Assembly (NCBI GenBank): GCA_002369155.1
Contig: DFEM01000166.1
Location: 1 to 5,712, forward strand
Reading direction: 5' to 3'
From: Lachnospiraceae bacterium UBA3802
Lineage (GTDB): Bacteria > Bacillota > Clostridia > Lachnospirales > Lachnospiraceae
Length of the DNA: 5,712 nt
The position numbers and the translations under genes are program-made. Every line of letters begins with the position of its first letter. Positions within the stretch are counted from its first letter, which is position 1. The notes beneath the pieces were generated by a model. It had not been told where the DNA came from. It was given only the letters and a program-made list of their open reading frames with translations, and did no database searches. Shown here piece after piece: positions 5,452 through 5,712 of this stretch.

Positions 5452-5712
5452 TTTCTCCAAATCACTTTTCTTTGAATCAAGTGTAATGAATATAAGTTCG
5501 CCGGGATCAAAAAGTCTAAGCGGCAGAGTATGGAAACCTATACCGCAGCTTACTATAAAACGAATCACAGCATTTTTGCTTGAAACATATGAATCCGCAT
5601 AACGGACATATTTGCCTTTATCATCATACACGCCGCCGGAGTATTTAGGGAATAATCTTATTCCCGGGTGAGCGACTCCCTGTAAAAGAGGAAGTCTTAT
5701 AAGTCCTCCGTG
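5449..5712 (-). CDS. Calcineurin-like metallophosphoesterase, C-terminal fragment (5' end outside window)
   Basis: The reading frame is open from the window edge for 87 residues to a TAA stop at 5451-5449. It begins HGGLIRLPLLQG, which matches the end of the family motif GH-x-HGG-Q-x-R-L-P, the last metal-binding segment of YkuE/YaeI-type phosphoesterases. It continues through KYSGGVYDDKGKYVRYADSY and the terminal VSCGIG...LPLRLF.PGELIFITL, which corresponds to the usual V-S-R-G-L-G...R...PPE-I. The typical Arg is Cys56 here and the PPE is DPGE, so the tail is somewhat divergent. The family normally spans about 270-400 residues, so most of the metal-binding core lies off the right edge. The substrate is unknown; some relatives act on membrane lipid precursors. 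A GTG at 5631 lies inside the domain and is unlikely to be a true start. Confidence 0.85.
   Translation of the reverse strand, partial: HGGLIRLPLLQGVAHPGIRLFPKYSGGVYDDKGKYVRYADSYVSSKNAVIRFIVSCGIGFHTLPLRLFDPGELIFITLDSKKSDLEK

Overview
The window looks like chromosomal DNA from an anaerobic Firmicute, most likely a Lachnospiraceae-type clostridium. This is inferred from the ScpA/ScpB pair, the strong AGGAGG-type ribosome binding sites, the AT-rich spacer between operons, and a biotin-dependent sodium-pump decarboxylase cluster whose gamma subunit starts with a lipoprotein signal. No species can be named from the sequence alone. Every gene supported here is on the minus strand, so transcription runs from the right edge to the left.

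Right part (about 5712 down to 4011): the 3' end of a calcineurin-like metallophosphoesterase gene, then scpA and scpB. The phosphoesterase stop and the scpA start share one base (TAATG), and scpB follows after 59 bases. ScpA and ScpB are the kleisin and winged-helix partners of SMC in chromosome condensation and segregation. The unit closes with a convincing rho-independent terminator directly behind scpB.

Middle (3792-4010): a 219-base AT-rich spacer. It holds the scpB terminator, a TTGACA promoter element, a 10-bp palindrome overlapping that element, and an inverted repeat between the likely transcription start and the next ribosome binding site.

Left part (3791 down to 1): four tightly spaced genes. 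They encode a 476-residue carboxyltransferase subunit, an OadG-family gamma subunit preceded by a lipoprotein signal and a predicted extracytoplasmic domain, a 125-residue biotin carrier protein with the EAMKMEI biotinylation motif, and the membrane beta subunit (OadB/GcdB/MmdB family), cut by the window edge close to its C-terminus. Together they form a Na+-translocating decarboxylase: the carboxyltransferase moves CO2 from a carboxylated substrate to biotin, the carrier swings to the membrane, and the beta subunit releases CO2 while exporting Na+. The acid or acyl-CoA decarboxylated cannot be read from the sequence. The carboxyltransferase departs from textbook methylmalonyl-CoA and propionyl-CoA enzymes at several usually conserved active-site positions, so the substrate is the main open question.

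No wholly new system is evident. The most interesting points are the divergent carboxyltransferase, the lipoprotein-type gamma subunit, and the structured promoter/leader region of the decarboxylase operon. No RNA genes, mobile elements, CRISPR arrays or phage signatures were seen, and no gene-free stretch exceeds 300 bases.
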